64,000 nucleotides of DNA, from the NCBI RefSeq assembly GCF_025961225.1, contig NZ_JAOQNG010000001.1, positions 216,001 through 280,000 of the forward strand, given 5' to 3'. Under the pieces are notes generated by a model. The model made no database searches. It saw only the letters and a program-made list of their open reading frames with translations, and had not been told where the DNA came from. Numbering within the stretch: position 1 is the first letter of the stretch; every line of letters begins with the position of its first letter. This document shows, piece by piece, positions 27,756-36,935 of this stretch. The DNA comes from Azospirillum canadense. Its GTDB lineage: Bacteria > Pseudomonadota > Alphaproteobacteria > Azospirillales > Azospirillaceae. Made by a program: the position numbers and the translations under genes.

Positions 27756-28811
27756 GTGACCACCAGGACGCTCACCCTCACCGTCGCCGCGAAGGTCGCC
27801 CTGGCCGTCGCCATGACCGCCGCCCTCTCCGGCGCGGCGCACGCCCAGTCGCGCGACCAGATCCGCGCGGTCGGTTCGTCCACGGTGTTCCCCTTCACCA
27901 CCGCGGTGGCCGAGGCATTCGGCAAGGGCGGCAAGTTCAAGACGCCGGTCATCGAGTCGACCGGCACGGGCGGCGGCCTGAAGCTGTTCTGCGCCGGCGT
28001 CGGCCCGCAGCACCCGGACATCGCCAACGCGTCCCGCCGCATCAAGACGTCGGAGGTCGAGCAGTGCGCCGCCAACGGCGTCACGCAGATCACCGAGCTG
28101 AAGATCGGCTTCGACGGCATCGCGCTGGCCTATTCCAAGGCCGCCCCGCACATCGACCTGACCACGGAGATCCTGTGGAAGGCGCTGGCCAAGGAGGTCC
28201 TGGTCGGCGGCAAGATGGTCGCCAACCCCTATAAGAAGTGGTCGGACATCGACGCCAAGCTGCCGAACAAGGACATCGAGGTGCTCGGCCCGCCCCCGAC
28301 CTCCGGAACCCGCGACACCTTCAACGAGCTGGTGATGCTCGAAGGCTGCAAGAAGGTGAAAGAGGTCAAGGACGCCGTTCCGGACGAGAAGGCGCGCGAG
28401 AAGGCCTGCATGACCATCCGCGAGGACGGCGGCTACGTTGAGGCCGGCGAGAACGACAACCTGATCGTCCAGAAGCTGACCGCCAACCCCGACAGCTTCG
28501 GCGTGTTCGGCTACAGCTACATCGACCAGAACCGCGACAAGCTTCAGTGCGCCAAGATGGACGGCGAGGAACTGACCCCGGAGGCGGTCGCCGCCGGCAA
28601 GTACGAGCTGGCCCGCCCGCTCTACGTCTACGTCAAGACCGCCCACGCCGGCGTGATCCCGGGCATCCGCGAGTTCATCGCCGACTACACGGCGGAGAAG
28701 GCCTTCGGCGACGACGGCTATCTGGCCGACAAGGGCCTGATTCCGCTGCCGAAGGCCGACCGCGACGCGGCCCGTGCCGCTGCGGCGAACCTGGCTCCGC
28801 TCCAGCTCTGA
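27756..28811 (+). CDS. pstS: Phosphate ABC transporter substrate-binding protein PstS
   Basis: 351 residues from a GTG start at 27756, which follows CGGAGGGGA at the right distance and begins a signal peptide (VTTRTLTLTVAAKVALAVAM, cleavage after AHA). The mature start QSRDQIRAVGSSTVFPFTTAVAE holds the phosphate-loop residues, and TSGTRDTFNEL is the second binding loop. A longer start at 27696 would place 20 non-signal residues in front. It binds inorganic phosphate in the periplasm for PstCAB. Confidence 0.94.
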   Translation: MTTRTLTLTVAAKVALAVAMTAALSGAAHAQSRDQIRAVGSSTVFPFTTAVAEAFGKGGKFKTPVIESTGTGGGLKLFCAGVGPQHPDIANASRRIKTSEVEQCAANGVTQITELKIGFDGIALAYSKAAPHIDLTTEILWKALAKEVLVGGKMVANPYKKWSDIDAKLPNKDIEVLGPPPTSGTRDTFNELVMLEGCKKVKEVKDAVPDEKAREKACMTIREDGGYVEAGENDNLIVQKLTANPDSFGVFGYSYIDQNRDKLQCAKMDGEELTPEAVAAGKYELARPLYVYVKTAHAGVIPGIREFIADYTAEKAFGDDGYLADKGLIPLPKADRDAARAAAANLAPLQL

Positions 28812-28827
28812 GCGTCGGCGGGCTCAA

Positions 28828-30210
28828 ATGCAGATCATGGCGCTGCTTCTCGTTCTGGCCCTGCTCACGGTCATCGGTTTCCAGCTCGGCCGGTCGCGCG
28901 CCACTGCGTCGGTCGGCGGGCGCACCGTCGAGCTTCACTCGGTGCCGTCCTACCACGGCTTCTACGTGGCGCTTTGGGCCGGTCTGCCGGCCCTGCTGCT
29001 GTTCGCGCTGTGGACCGCGTCGGAAGGCTGGATGGTCATGCAGATGGTGCTGGCCGGCCTGCCGGGCCGGCTGACCCATGTGGACGGCCAAGCTCTGAGT
29101 TTGCTGCGCGCCGACATCCTGAACCTCGCGCACGGCGTCAACACCGGCCGCGTGCCCGACCCGGCGGTGGCCGCGGCGGCGGAGCAGTATGTCCGGCTGC
29201 GGTCGCTCGGCGACTGGAGTTTGCTGGTCATCGGCTCCTGCCTGGCGATGGGCGGGCTGCTCTTTGCGCGGGGCCGCATCACGCCGGACCTGCGCGCCCG
29301 CAACCGGGTGGAGCGCACGGTCAACGTCGCGCTGGTCGTCTGCTCGCTGGTTGCCATCCTGACGACCATCGGCATCGTGCTGTCCCTGCTGTTCGAGGCC
29401 ATGCGCTTCTTCGCGGCGGTGTCGCCGATCGACTTCCTGTTCGGCACGCACTGGAGCCCGCAGATGGCCATGCGCGCCGACCAAGTGGGGTCCAGCGGCT
29501 CCTTCGGCGCGATCCCGCTGTTCGCGGGCACGCTGCTGATCACCGCCATCGCCATGGCGGTGGCCGTCCCGGTCGGGCTGATGTCGGCCATCTTCATGTC
29601 CGAATACGCCAACCCCACCCTGCGCACCTGGCTGAAGCCGATCCTGGAGGTGCTGGCCGGCATCCCCACCGTCGTCTACGGCTTCTTCGCCGCCCTGACC
29701 ATGGCCCCCTTCGTGCGCGGGCTGGGGCAGGCGGTGGGTCTCGACGTCAGCTCCGAATCGGCGCTGGCGGCGGGCATCGTCATGGGGGTGATGATCATCC
29801 CCTTCGTCAGCTCGCTGTCCGACGACGTCATCAACGCCGTGCCGCAGAGCTTGCGCGACGGCTCCTACGGGCTGGGCGCCACCAAGTCGGAGACGATCCG
29901 GCTGGTCGTGCTGCCGGCGGCCCTGCCGGGCATCGTCGCCGCGGTCATGCTGGCGGTCAGCCGCGCCATCGGCGAGACGATGATCGTCACCATGGCCGCC
30001 GGCCTGACCGCGAACCTGACCGCCAACCCGCTGGAGGCGGTGACCACCGTCACGACCCAGATCGCCACGCTTCTGGTCGGCGACCAGGAGTTCGACAGCC
30101 CCAAGACGCTGTCGGCCTTCGGGCTGGGGCTCGTGCTGTTCCTGGTGACGCTCACGCTCAACATGGTCGCCCTGCGGGTGGTCCAGAAGTACCGAGAGAA
30201 GTATGACTGA
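28828..30210 (+). CDS. pstC: Phosphate ABC transporter permease PstC
   Basis: 460 residues, longer than E. coli PstC because of an N-terminal extension with two membrane helices (about 1-20 and 45-65) and a periplasmic segment, a form common in alphaproteobacteria. The conserved permease half has FGTHWSPQ, AIPLFAGTLLITAIAM and the EAA loop DGSYGLGATKSETIRLVVLPAALPGI near 350. Start ATG at 28828 is 17 bases after the pstS stop. pstA overlaps its last 8 bases. Confidence 0.93.
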   Translation: MQIMALLLVLALLTVIGFQLGRSRATASVGGRTVELHSVPSYHGFYVALWAGLPALLLFALWTASEGWMVMQMVLAGLPGRLTHVDGQALSLLRADILNLAHGVNTGRVPDPAVAAAAEQYVRLRSLGDWSLLVIGSCLAMGGLLFARGRITPDLRARNRVERTVNVALVVCSLVAILTTIGIVLSLLFEAMRFFAAVSPIDFLFGTHWSPQMAMRADQVGSSGSFGAIPLFAGTLLITAIAMAVAVPVGLMSAIFMSEYANPTLRTWLKPILEVLAGIPTVVYGFFAALTMAPFVRGLGQAVGLDVSSESALAAGIVMGVMIIPFVSSLSDDVINAVPQSLRDGSYGLGATKSETIRLVVLPAALPGIVAAVMLAVSRAIGETMIVTMAAGLTANLTANPLEAVTTVTTQIATLLVGDQEFDSPKTLSAFGLGLVLFLVTLTLNMVALRVVQKYREKYD

Positions 30211-31501
30211 CCTCGCGCAACAGGGTTCCCGTCACATGTCGGTCACCGCCACCAAGTCCCGCTACCAGAGCGCGGAATTCGCGGACCGCCTGCGCCGCCG
30301 CTACGCCGCCGAACGGCGCTTCCGCCTGGCCGGAATGGCCGCGGTGGGCATCGCCTCGCTGATGCTGGTCGTGCTGCTGGGCTCCATCGTCGGCAAGGGC
30401 TACACGGCCTTCTGGCAGACGCAGATCCGGCTGGAGGTCACCTTCGACAAGGCGCAGGTGGAGGAGGGCAACACCATGCCGCTCCTTCGCCAGGCGCTCT
30501 ACGCCGTGGTGCCGGAGGTGACCGACCGCGCCGGCCGCCGTTCGCTGAACGAGCTGCTGTCGTCCGGCGCCCCCTATCAGCTGGAGGCGATGGTCAAGGC
30601 GAACCCGGCGCTGGTCGGCACCAAGCAGACCGTCTGGGTGCTGGCCGACGACGAGGTCGACCAGTTCATGAAGGGTTTCATCCGCCGCGACGTGCCGGAA
30701 TCGGAACGCCGGCTGAACGACATCAAGATCGGCGCGCTCGACAAGCTGGCTGCGGCCGGCGCGGTGAAGAGCGCCTTCAACACCACCCTGTTCACCGCCG
30801 GCGACAGCCGCGAGCCGGAGCAGGCGGGCATCTGGGGCGCTATCGTCGGGTCTTTCCTGACGCTGACCGTCACCATGCTGCTGTCGGTGCCCATCGGCGT
30901 CGCCGCCGCGGTGTATCTGGAGGAGTTCGCGCCCAAGAACCGCTGGACCGACCTGATCGAGGTGAACATCAACAACCTCGCCGCCGTGCCGTCGATCATC
31001 TTCGGCCTGCTGGGTCTGGCGGTCTTCCTGGGCTTCTTCGGCATGCCGCGCTCCGCCCCGCTGGTCGGCGGGCTGGTGATGGCGCTGATGACGCTGCCGG
31101 TCATCATCATCGCGTCCCGCGTCGCGCTGAAGGCGGTGCCGCCGTCGATCCGCGAGGCGGCGCTGGGCGTCGGCGCCTCGCCGCTCCAGACCGTGGCCCA
31201 CCATGTGCTGCCGCTGGCCATGCCGGGCATCCTGACCGGCACCATCATCGGCATGGCCCGCGCGCTGGGCGAGACGGCGCCGCTGCTGATGATCGGCATG
31301 GTCGCCTTCATCGTGGACATCCCGCACGGCCTGACCGACAGCGCCACGGCGCTGCCCGTGCAGATCTACATGTGGGCGGACAGCCCGGAGCGCGCCTTCA
31401 CCGAGCGCACCTCGGCGGCGATCCTGGTCCTGCTCGCCTTCCTCATCCTGATGAACGGCCTGGCCGTGTTCCTGCGCAAGAAATTCGAGAGGCGTTGGTA
31501 G
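30203..31501 (+). CDS. pstA: Phosphate ABC transporter permease PstA
   Basis: 432 residues with the N-terminal DUF3333-type extension (about 1-200) seen in alphaproteobacterial PstA. The permease core contains [24 protein letters not shown] and [26 protein letters not shown], and the EAA-like loop [26 protein letters not shown] near 320. The ATG at 30203 overlaps pstC by 8 bases, implying translational coupling; a later ATG at 30236 is possible. pstB starts 5 bases after the stop. Confidence 0.93.
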   Translation: MTDLAQQGSRHMSVTATKSRYQSAEFADRLRRRYAAERRFRLAGMAAVGIASLMLVVLLGSIVGKGYTAFWQTQIRLEVTFDKAQVEEGNTMPLLRQALYAVVPEVTDRAGRRSLNELLSSGAPYQLEAMVKANPALVGTKQTVWVLADDEVDQFMKGFIRRDVPESERRLNDIKIGALDKLAAAGAVKSAFNTTLFTAGDSREPEQAGIWGAIVGSFLTLTVTMLLSVPIGVAAAVYLEEFAPKNRWTDLIEVNINNLAAVPSIIFGLLGLAVFLGFFGMPRSAPLVGGLVMALMTLPVIIIASRVALKAVPPSIREAALGVGASPLQTVAHHVLPLAMPGILTGTIIGMARALGETAPLLMIGMVAFIVDIPHGLTDSATALPVQIYMWADSPERAFTERTSAAILVLLAFLILMNGLAVFLRKKFERRW

Positions 31502-31505
31502 TCCC

Positions 31506-32336
31506 ATGAGCGTGCAGACCCAGTACCCGACCGCGTCCGTTCCGCCGCGCGCCGAAACCCAGGTCAGGGCCGGCGGGCCGGGCGTGAAGATGGTCGCCCG
31601 CGACGTGAAGGTTTATTACGGGGCCAAGCAAGCGCTGAAGGGCATCGACCTGGACATCCAGGAGAACCGGGTGATGGCCCTGATCGGGCCGTCGGGCTGC
31701 GGGAAGTCGACCTTCCTGCGCTGCCTGAACCGCATGAACGACACCATCGAGAACTGCCGGGTCGAAGGGCTGATCGCGCTCGACGGGGAGGACGTCTACG
31801 GCCGGACCATCGACGCGGTGCAGCTGCGCGCCCGCGTCGGCATGGTCTTCCAGAAGCCGAACCCCTTCCCGAAGTCGATCTACGACAACATCGCCTACGG
31901 GCCGCGCATCCACGGCATCGCCACCCACCGCGACGAGATGGACGAGATTGTCCAGACCTCGCTGGAGCGCGCCGGCCTGTGGAACGAGGTGAAGGACCGC
32001 CTGCGGGAGCCCGGCACCGGCCTGTCCGGCGGCCAGCAGCAGCGCCTGTGCATCGCCCGCGCCATCGCCGTCAGCCCGGAGGTGATCCTGATGGACGAGC
32101 CCTGCTCGGCGCTCGACCCCATCGCGACCGCGCACATCGAGGAGCTGATCGACGAGCTGCGCGAGAACTACACGATCGTCATCGTCACCCACAACATGCA
32201 GCAGGCGGCCCGCGTGTCCCAGAAGACCGCGTTCTTCCACCTGGGCGAGATGGTGGAGTGCGACGACACCGAGGAAATCTTCACCAACCCGCGCGACGAG
32301 CGCACCCAGGGCTACATCACCGGCCGCTACGGCTGA
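31506..32336 (+). CDS. pstB: Phosphate ABC transporter ATP-binding protein PstB
   Basis: 276 residues. Walker A is [19 protein letters not shown] near 58, the Q-loop is [16 protein letters not shown], the signature is [14 protein letters not shown] near 170 and Walker B is [22 protein letters not shown] and FQKPNPFP are PstB-specific. The first 30 residues are a low-complexity lead. It drives phosphate uptake with PstC and PstA. phoU follows after 37 bases. Confidence 0.96.
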   Translation: MSVQTQYPTASVPPRAETQVRAGGPGVKMVARDVKVYYGAKQALKGIDLDIQENRVMALIGPSGCGKSTFLRCLNRMNDTIENCRVEGLIALDGEDVYGRTIDAVQLRARVGMVFQKPNPFPKSIYDNIAYGPRIHGIATHRDEMDEIVQTSLERAGLWNEVKDRLREPGTGLSGGQQQRLCIARAIAVSPEVILMDEPCSALDPIATAHIEELIDELRENYTIVIVTHNMQQAARVSQKTAFFHLGEMVECDDTEEIFTNPRDERTQGYITGRYG

Positions 32337-32373
32337 TCCGGTGGGGAGCTGTTGCCCGGAGAGGGAGCCGGCC

Positions 32374-33146
32374 ATGACCGACCACATCGTTCGCTCCTTC
32401 GCCCAGGAGTTGCAGCGCCTGTCCAACCTGATCACGCAGATGGGCGGCGTGGCGGAAGCGCAGGTGGACGCCGCCGTGAAGGCGGTGGCCCGCCGCGACG
32501 TCGCGCTGGCCGCCCAGGTGATGCAGTCCGACCAGCGCATCGACGCCTACGAACGGGACATCGACGCGGAGGCGATCCGTCTTCTGGCGCTGCGCCAGCC
32601 GCTGGCGCAGGACCTGCGCGAGATCGTGTCGGCGCTGAAGATCTCCTCCGACCTGGAACGGATCGGCGACTACGCCTCCAACATCGCCAAGCGGTCGCTG
32701 GCGCTGGCCCAGGTGCCGGCGGTGCGGCCGGTGGTGGCCGTCCCGCGCATGGGCCGGCTGGTCGAGGCGATCATGAAGGACGTGCTCGATGCCTACATCG
32801 AGCGCGACGTGGGCAAGGCCATCGCCGCCTGGGAACGGGACGAGGAGCTGGACGACCTCTACACCAGCCTGTTCCGCGAGGTCCTGACCTACATGATGGA
32901 AGACCCGCGCACCATCACCCCCTGCACCCACCTGCTCTTCATGGCGAAGAACCTGGAACGGATCGGCGACCACGCGACCAACATCGCGGAAACCATCCAC
33001 TTCCTGGTGGTCGGCGCACCGCTGCGCGTCGAGCGGCCGAAGAGCGACGGCAGCAGCTTCGCGGTGGTGAGGCCGGCCACCGACCCGACCATTGATCCAA
33101 ACACCGACCCAACCACCGAAAACGAATCCGACCGAACGGGGCAAGC

Positions 33147-33150
<4 letters not shown>
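32374..33150 (+). CDS. phoU: Phosphate signalling protein PhoU
   Basis: 258 residues made of two three-helix repeats. Each ends with the PhoU metal-binding pattern: ISSDLERIGDYASNIAK near 95 and MAKNLERIGDHATNIAE near 195. PhoU links Pst activity to PhoR and lowers the Pho response when phosphate is ample. The last 30 residues (TDPTIDPNTDPTTENESD) are a Thr/Asp-rich tail not typical of PhoU. The stop overlaps the phoB start (ATGA at 33147). Confidence 0.94.
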
Positions 33151-33851
<701 letters not shown>

Positions 33852-33861
33852 CGGGCGGGCC

Positions 33862-33889
33862 TGTTGGGTTGCGACAGCGCAACCCAACA
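33862..33889. terminator. 12-bp perfect hairpin between convergent phoB and glnD
   Basis: TGTTGGGTTGCG (33862-33873) and CGCAACCCAACA (33878-33889) with loop ACAG. It lies 10 bases after the phoB stop and 9 bases before the glnD stop. No T-tract flanks either side, so it may be a weak bidirectional terminator or an mRNA-stabilising stem. Confidence 0.55.
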
Positions 33890-33898
33890 CCCGCACCA

Positions 33899-36679
33899 TC
33901 ACCCCGCCGGATCGGCCAGAGCCGAGAGCAGGCGTTCGCGGATCTGCGCCAGCTTGTTGTCGTGGCTGACCTTCAGGCCGAAGACGTCCTTCACGTAGAA
34001 CACGTCGATGGCCTTCTCCCCGTAGGTCGAGATCTTCGCCGAGGAGATCTGGAGCGTCAGGTTCGACAGCGCGCGGGTCAGGTCGTACAGCAGGCCCGGC
34101 CGGTCGCGGCCGTTCACCTCGATCACCGTGTGGGTGGTGGAGGCGTTGTTGTCGATCAGCACGCGCGGCGGCACGTGGAAGACCCGCGTGCGGCTGGCGT
34201 GCGGCGCCTTGCGCTTGGCCAGCTCGTGCAGCGGCTTCAACTGGCCGGACAGCACCTTGTCGATCATCACCGACAGCTTGGCCAGCTTGTCCCCGCTCTC
34301 GAAGGCGCCGCCGCCGGCCGCGTCCTGCACGGTGAAGACGTCCAGCGCCATGCCGTTGGTCATGGTGAAGATGCGCGCGTCCACGATGTCCGCTCCCGAA
34401 GCCGCCAGCGCGCCGGCAAGGCGTGAGAACAGGCCGTGGTGGTCGGTGGCGTAGATCGTCACCTCAGTGATCGCCCGGCCGCGGTCGATGCGGGTGTCCA
34501 CCGTCAGCGGCCGTTCCTCCCGGTTCGCTTCGCGGACCAGCCGGGCGTGGCGCCCCAGCGTCTCCGTGTCGAAGGCCAGCCAGTAGGCGGGGTAGCCCAG
34601 CGCCGTGTGCCGCTCGAAGTCGGCGTCGTCGAAGTCCGACAGCTCGGCCCGGAGCGCCGCCTGCGCCGCCTGGATGCGCCGCCCGCGCCCTTCCACCGAC
34701 AGGCCGCCGGACATCAGCTCTTCCGACCGGTTGTACAGCTCGCGCAGCAGCGTGGCCTTCCAGTTGTTCCAGCGCTGCGGCCCCACCGCCCGGATGTCGG
34801 CCACGGTCAGCACCAGCAGCAGGCGCAGCCGCTCCGGCGACTGGACGAGCGAGACGAAGTCGCGCACCGTCTTGTCGTCCTCCAGGTCGCGCTTGAAGGC
34901 GACCTGCGACATGGCCAAGTGCCAGCGCACCAGCCAGGCGACCGTCTCCGTCTCCTCCGCCGACAGGCCGAGCCGCGGGCACAGCTTCTCCGCCACGCGG
35001 GCGCCCAGCACGGAATGGTCGCCGCCGCGTCCCTTGGCGATGTCGTGCAGCAGCACCGCGACATAGAGCGCGCGGCGCGACACCACCTTGTGGATCACTT
35101 CCGACGACAGCGGCAGCTCGTCCTTCAGGTCGCCGGTTTCGATCTTGTGCAGGATGCCCAGCGCGAACAGCGTGTGCTCGTCCACCGTGTAGACGTGGTA
35201 CATGTCGTACTGCATCTGCGCCACCACCCGGCCGAAGTCGGGGATGAAGCGGGCCAGCACCCCGGCCTCGTTCATGCGGCGCAGCGTGATCTCCGGGTCC
35301 TTCGCTCCGGTCAGGATCTCCAGGAACAGCCGGTTGGCCTCCGCGTCCGCGCGCAGCTTCGGCCCCACCACCGACAGCGAGCGCGTGATGGCGCGCAGCG
35401 CGTTGGGGTGGATGTCGATGTCGTTCTGCTGGGCGGTGTGGAACAGCCGGATCATGTCCAGCGGCTCGTCCTTGAACTGCCGGTCGTTGCGGACGTTCAG
35501 CCGCTCCCCGTCGACGACGAAGCCGTCCACGTCCTTGCGGCGGGTGAGCGCCGCCAGCCGCAGGATGTTGAACTTGGGCGGGCGCTTCGATTCCGCCTCC
35601 AGCGCCGCGCAGAAGATGCGCGTCAGGTCGCCCACGTCCTTGGCGACCAGGAAATAGTGCTTCATGAAGCGTTCCACGCCCTTGGTCCCGGCGTGGTCGG
35701 TGTAGCCCATGCGCCGGCCGATCTCCGTCTGCACGTCGAAGGTCAGGCGGTCCTCCATGCGGCCGGCCAGGTAATGCAGGTGGCAGCGCGCGGTCCACAG
35801 GAAGTTCTGCGCCTTGGCGAAGCGCTGCGCCTCCTCCGGCAGCAGCACTTTCTTGCCGACCAGATCCTCCACGTCCTCGACGCGGTACAGGTACTTGGCA
35901 ATCCAGAACAGGGTCTGCAGGTCGCGCAGGCCGCCCTTGCCGTCCTTCAGGTTGGGCTCCAGCACATAGCGGCTGTCGCCCAGCTTCAGGTGGCGGTTGT
36001 CGCGCTCGGCCAGCTTGGCCTCCACGAACTCCGGCCCGGTGCCGGCGACGACCTCCTTGTCGTAGCGGCGGCGCAGCTCCGCGTAGAGCTTGCGCGGGCC
36101 CCAGAGGTAGCGGGCCTCCAGGATGGCGGTGCGGATGGTGACGTCGGCCTTGGACTGCCGGATGCACTCGTCCACGCTGCGCACCGCGTGGCCGACCTTC
36201 AGCCCCAGATCCCACAGGATGTAGAGCATGTACTCCACCACCTGCTCCACCCGCGGCGTGCGCTTGTAGGGCAGCAGGAACAGCAGGTCGATGTCGGAGA
36301 AGGGGGCCAGTTCGCCGCGCCCGTAGCCGCCGGTGGCAGCGATGTCGAACACCTCGCCCGAGGTCGGGTTGGCGGTCGGGTAGATGTGCGTCACCGTGAA
36401 GTCGGCCAGCGCGCGGACCAGCCCGTCGGCCAAGTAGCAGTTCTGCCGGACGCAGTCCTCGCCCGACCCCTTGGCCTCGAACCGGCTGCGCACCTCCGCA
36501 CGCCCGTCGTTCAGGGCGGCGCGCAGGCAGGCGATCAGGGCCGGGCGCAGCGCGTCGCCGGTCCCGTGCGTCTCGACCAGCCCTTCCAACTCCTCCGCCA
36601 GCTTGCGCCGGGACAGGATGGCGCGCTTGTTCGCGATCTGTGGGGCGTCGGCGGGTTCGGTGGTGCGGGTGGAAAGCAT
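33899..36679 (-). CDS. glnD: Bifunctional PII uridylyltransferase / uridylyl-removing enzyme GlnD
   Basis: 926 residues, the normal length. The N-terminal nucleotidyltransferase domain has GGYGRGELAPFSDIDLLFL near 110; a GlnE/GlnD helical domain follows; the HD domain for UMP removal has LLHDIAKGRGGDHS near 550; two ACT domains end the protein (TIYATDHHGLFSRLAGAL, and VNGRDRPGLLYDLTRAL near 855). It senses glutamine and controls PII uridylylation, and so nitrogen assimilation and nitrogenase. Start ATG at 36679 (MLSTRTTEPADAP); a much longer frame upstream is not protein-like. A perfect TATAAT lies at 36737-36742 on this strand, about 58 bases before the start. Confidence 0.96.
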   Translation of the reverse strand: MLSTRTTEPADAPQIANKRAILSRRKLAEELEGLVETHGTGDALRPALIACLRAALNDGRAEVRSRFEAKGSGEDCVRQNCYLADGLVRALADFTVTHIYPTANPTSGEVFDIAATGGYGRGELAPFSDIDLLFLLPYKRTPRVEQVVEYMLYILWDLGLKVGHAVRSVDECIRQSKADVTIRTAILEARYLWGPRKLYAELRRRYDKEVVAGTGPEFVEAKLAERDNRHLKLGDSRYVLEPNLKDGKGGLRDLQTLFWIAKYLYRVEDVEDLVGKKVLLPEEAQRFAKAQNFLWTARCHLHYLAGRMEDRLTFDVQTEIGRRMGYTDHAGTKGVERFMKHYFLVAKDVGDLTRIFCAALEAESKRPPKFNILRLAALTRRKDVDGFVVDGERLNVRNDRQFKDEPLDMIRLFHTAQQNDIDIHPNALRAITRSLSVVGPKLRADAEANRLFLEILTGAKDPEITLRRMNEAGVLARFIPDFGRVVAQMQYDMYHVYTVDEHTLFALGILHKIETGDLKDELPLSSEVIHKVVSRRALYVAVLLHDIAKGRGGDHSVLGARVAEKLCPRLGLSAEETETVAWLVRWHLAMSQVAFKRDLEDDKTVRDFVSLVQSPERLRLLLVLTVADIRAVGPQRWNNWKATLLRELYNRSEELMSGGLSVEGRGRRIQAAQAALRAELSDFDDADFERHTALGYPAYWLAFDTETLGRHARLVREANREERPLTVDTRIDRGRAITEVTIYATDHHGLFSRLAGALAASGADIVDARIFTMTNGMALDVFTVQDAAGGGAFESGDKLAKLSVMIDKVLSGQLKPLHELAKRKAPHASRTRVFHVPPRVLIDNNASTTHTVIEVNGRDRPGLLYDLTRALSNLTLQISSAKISTYGEKAIDVFYVKDVFGLKVSHDNKLAQIRERLLSALADPAG

Positions 36680-36935
36680 CGGCAAAGCGGTAGGCCTTCG
36701 CAAAGGGTGGTGGGCCCCGACGGCGACGGGACGCTGATTATATAGCGGGAAACAGCGGCGACCGCACGCCCTGGACCCGCATCGCACGAATATCTCCTTC
36801 ATCCCCGCCGCGGATTGTCTTACGCTGGTTGAGGGGGGCGGCCGATGATTGCAACCCTGCGGGTGCGCCCGGCATCCCGCATCGCCCGCGGCATCACGTG
36901 AGTCTCCAGATGGGCCACCGCCGGATGGATCGCTG
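36680..36935. promoter_or_regulatory. Divergent region between glnD and hybrid kinase
   Basis: 256 bases. The complement of 36737-36742 is TATAAT, a consensus -10 for glnD, although the -35 position (36760-36765, GCGGTC) is poor. On the plus strand a tiny open frame with an RBS (GAGGGGGG) starts ATG at 36845 and stops at 36901 (18 codons, Arg-rich); it may be chance. Confidence 0.35.

Noticed and set aside
34436..36745. Open frame of over 700 codons antisense to glnD
   Set aside because: It reads His/Arg/Val-rich sequence without domains and mirrors the glnD codon third positions; a product of high GC, not a gene.
36845..36901. 18-codon leader peptide before the hybrid kinase
   Set aside because: It has an RBS-like stretch but an Arg-rich chance composition and no attenuator-like structure; support is too weak to call it a gene.
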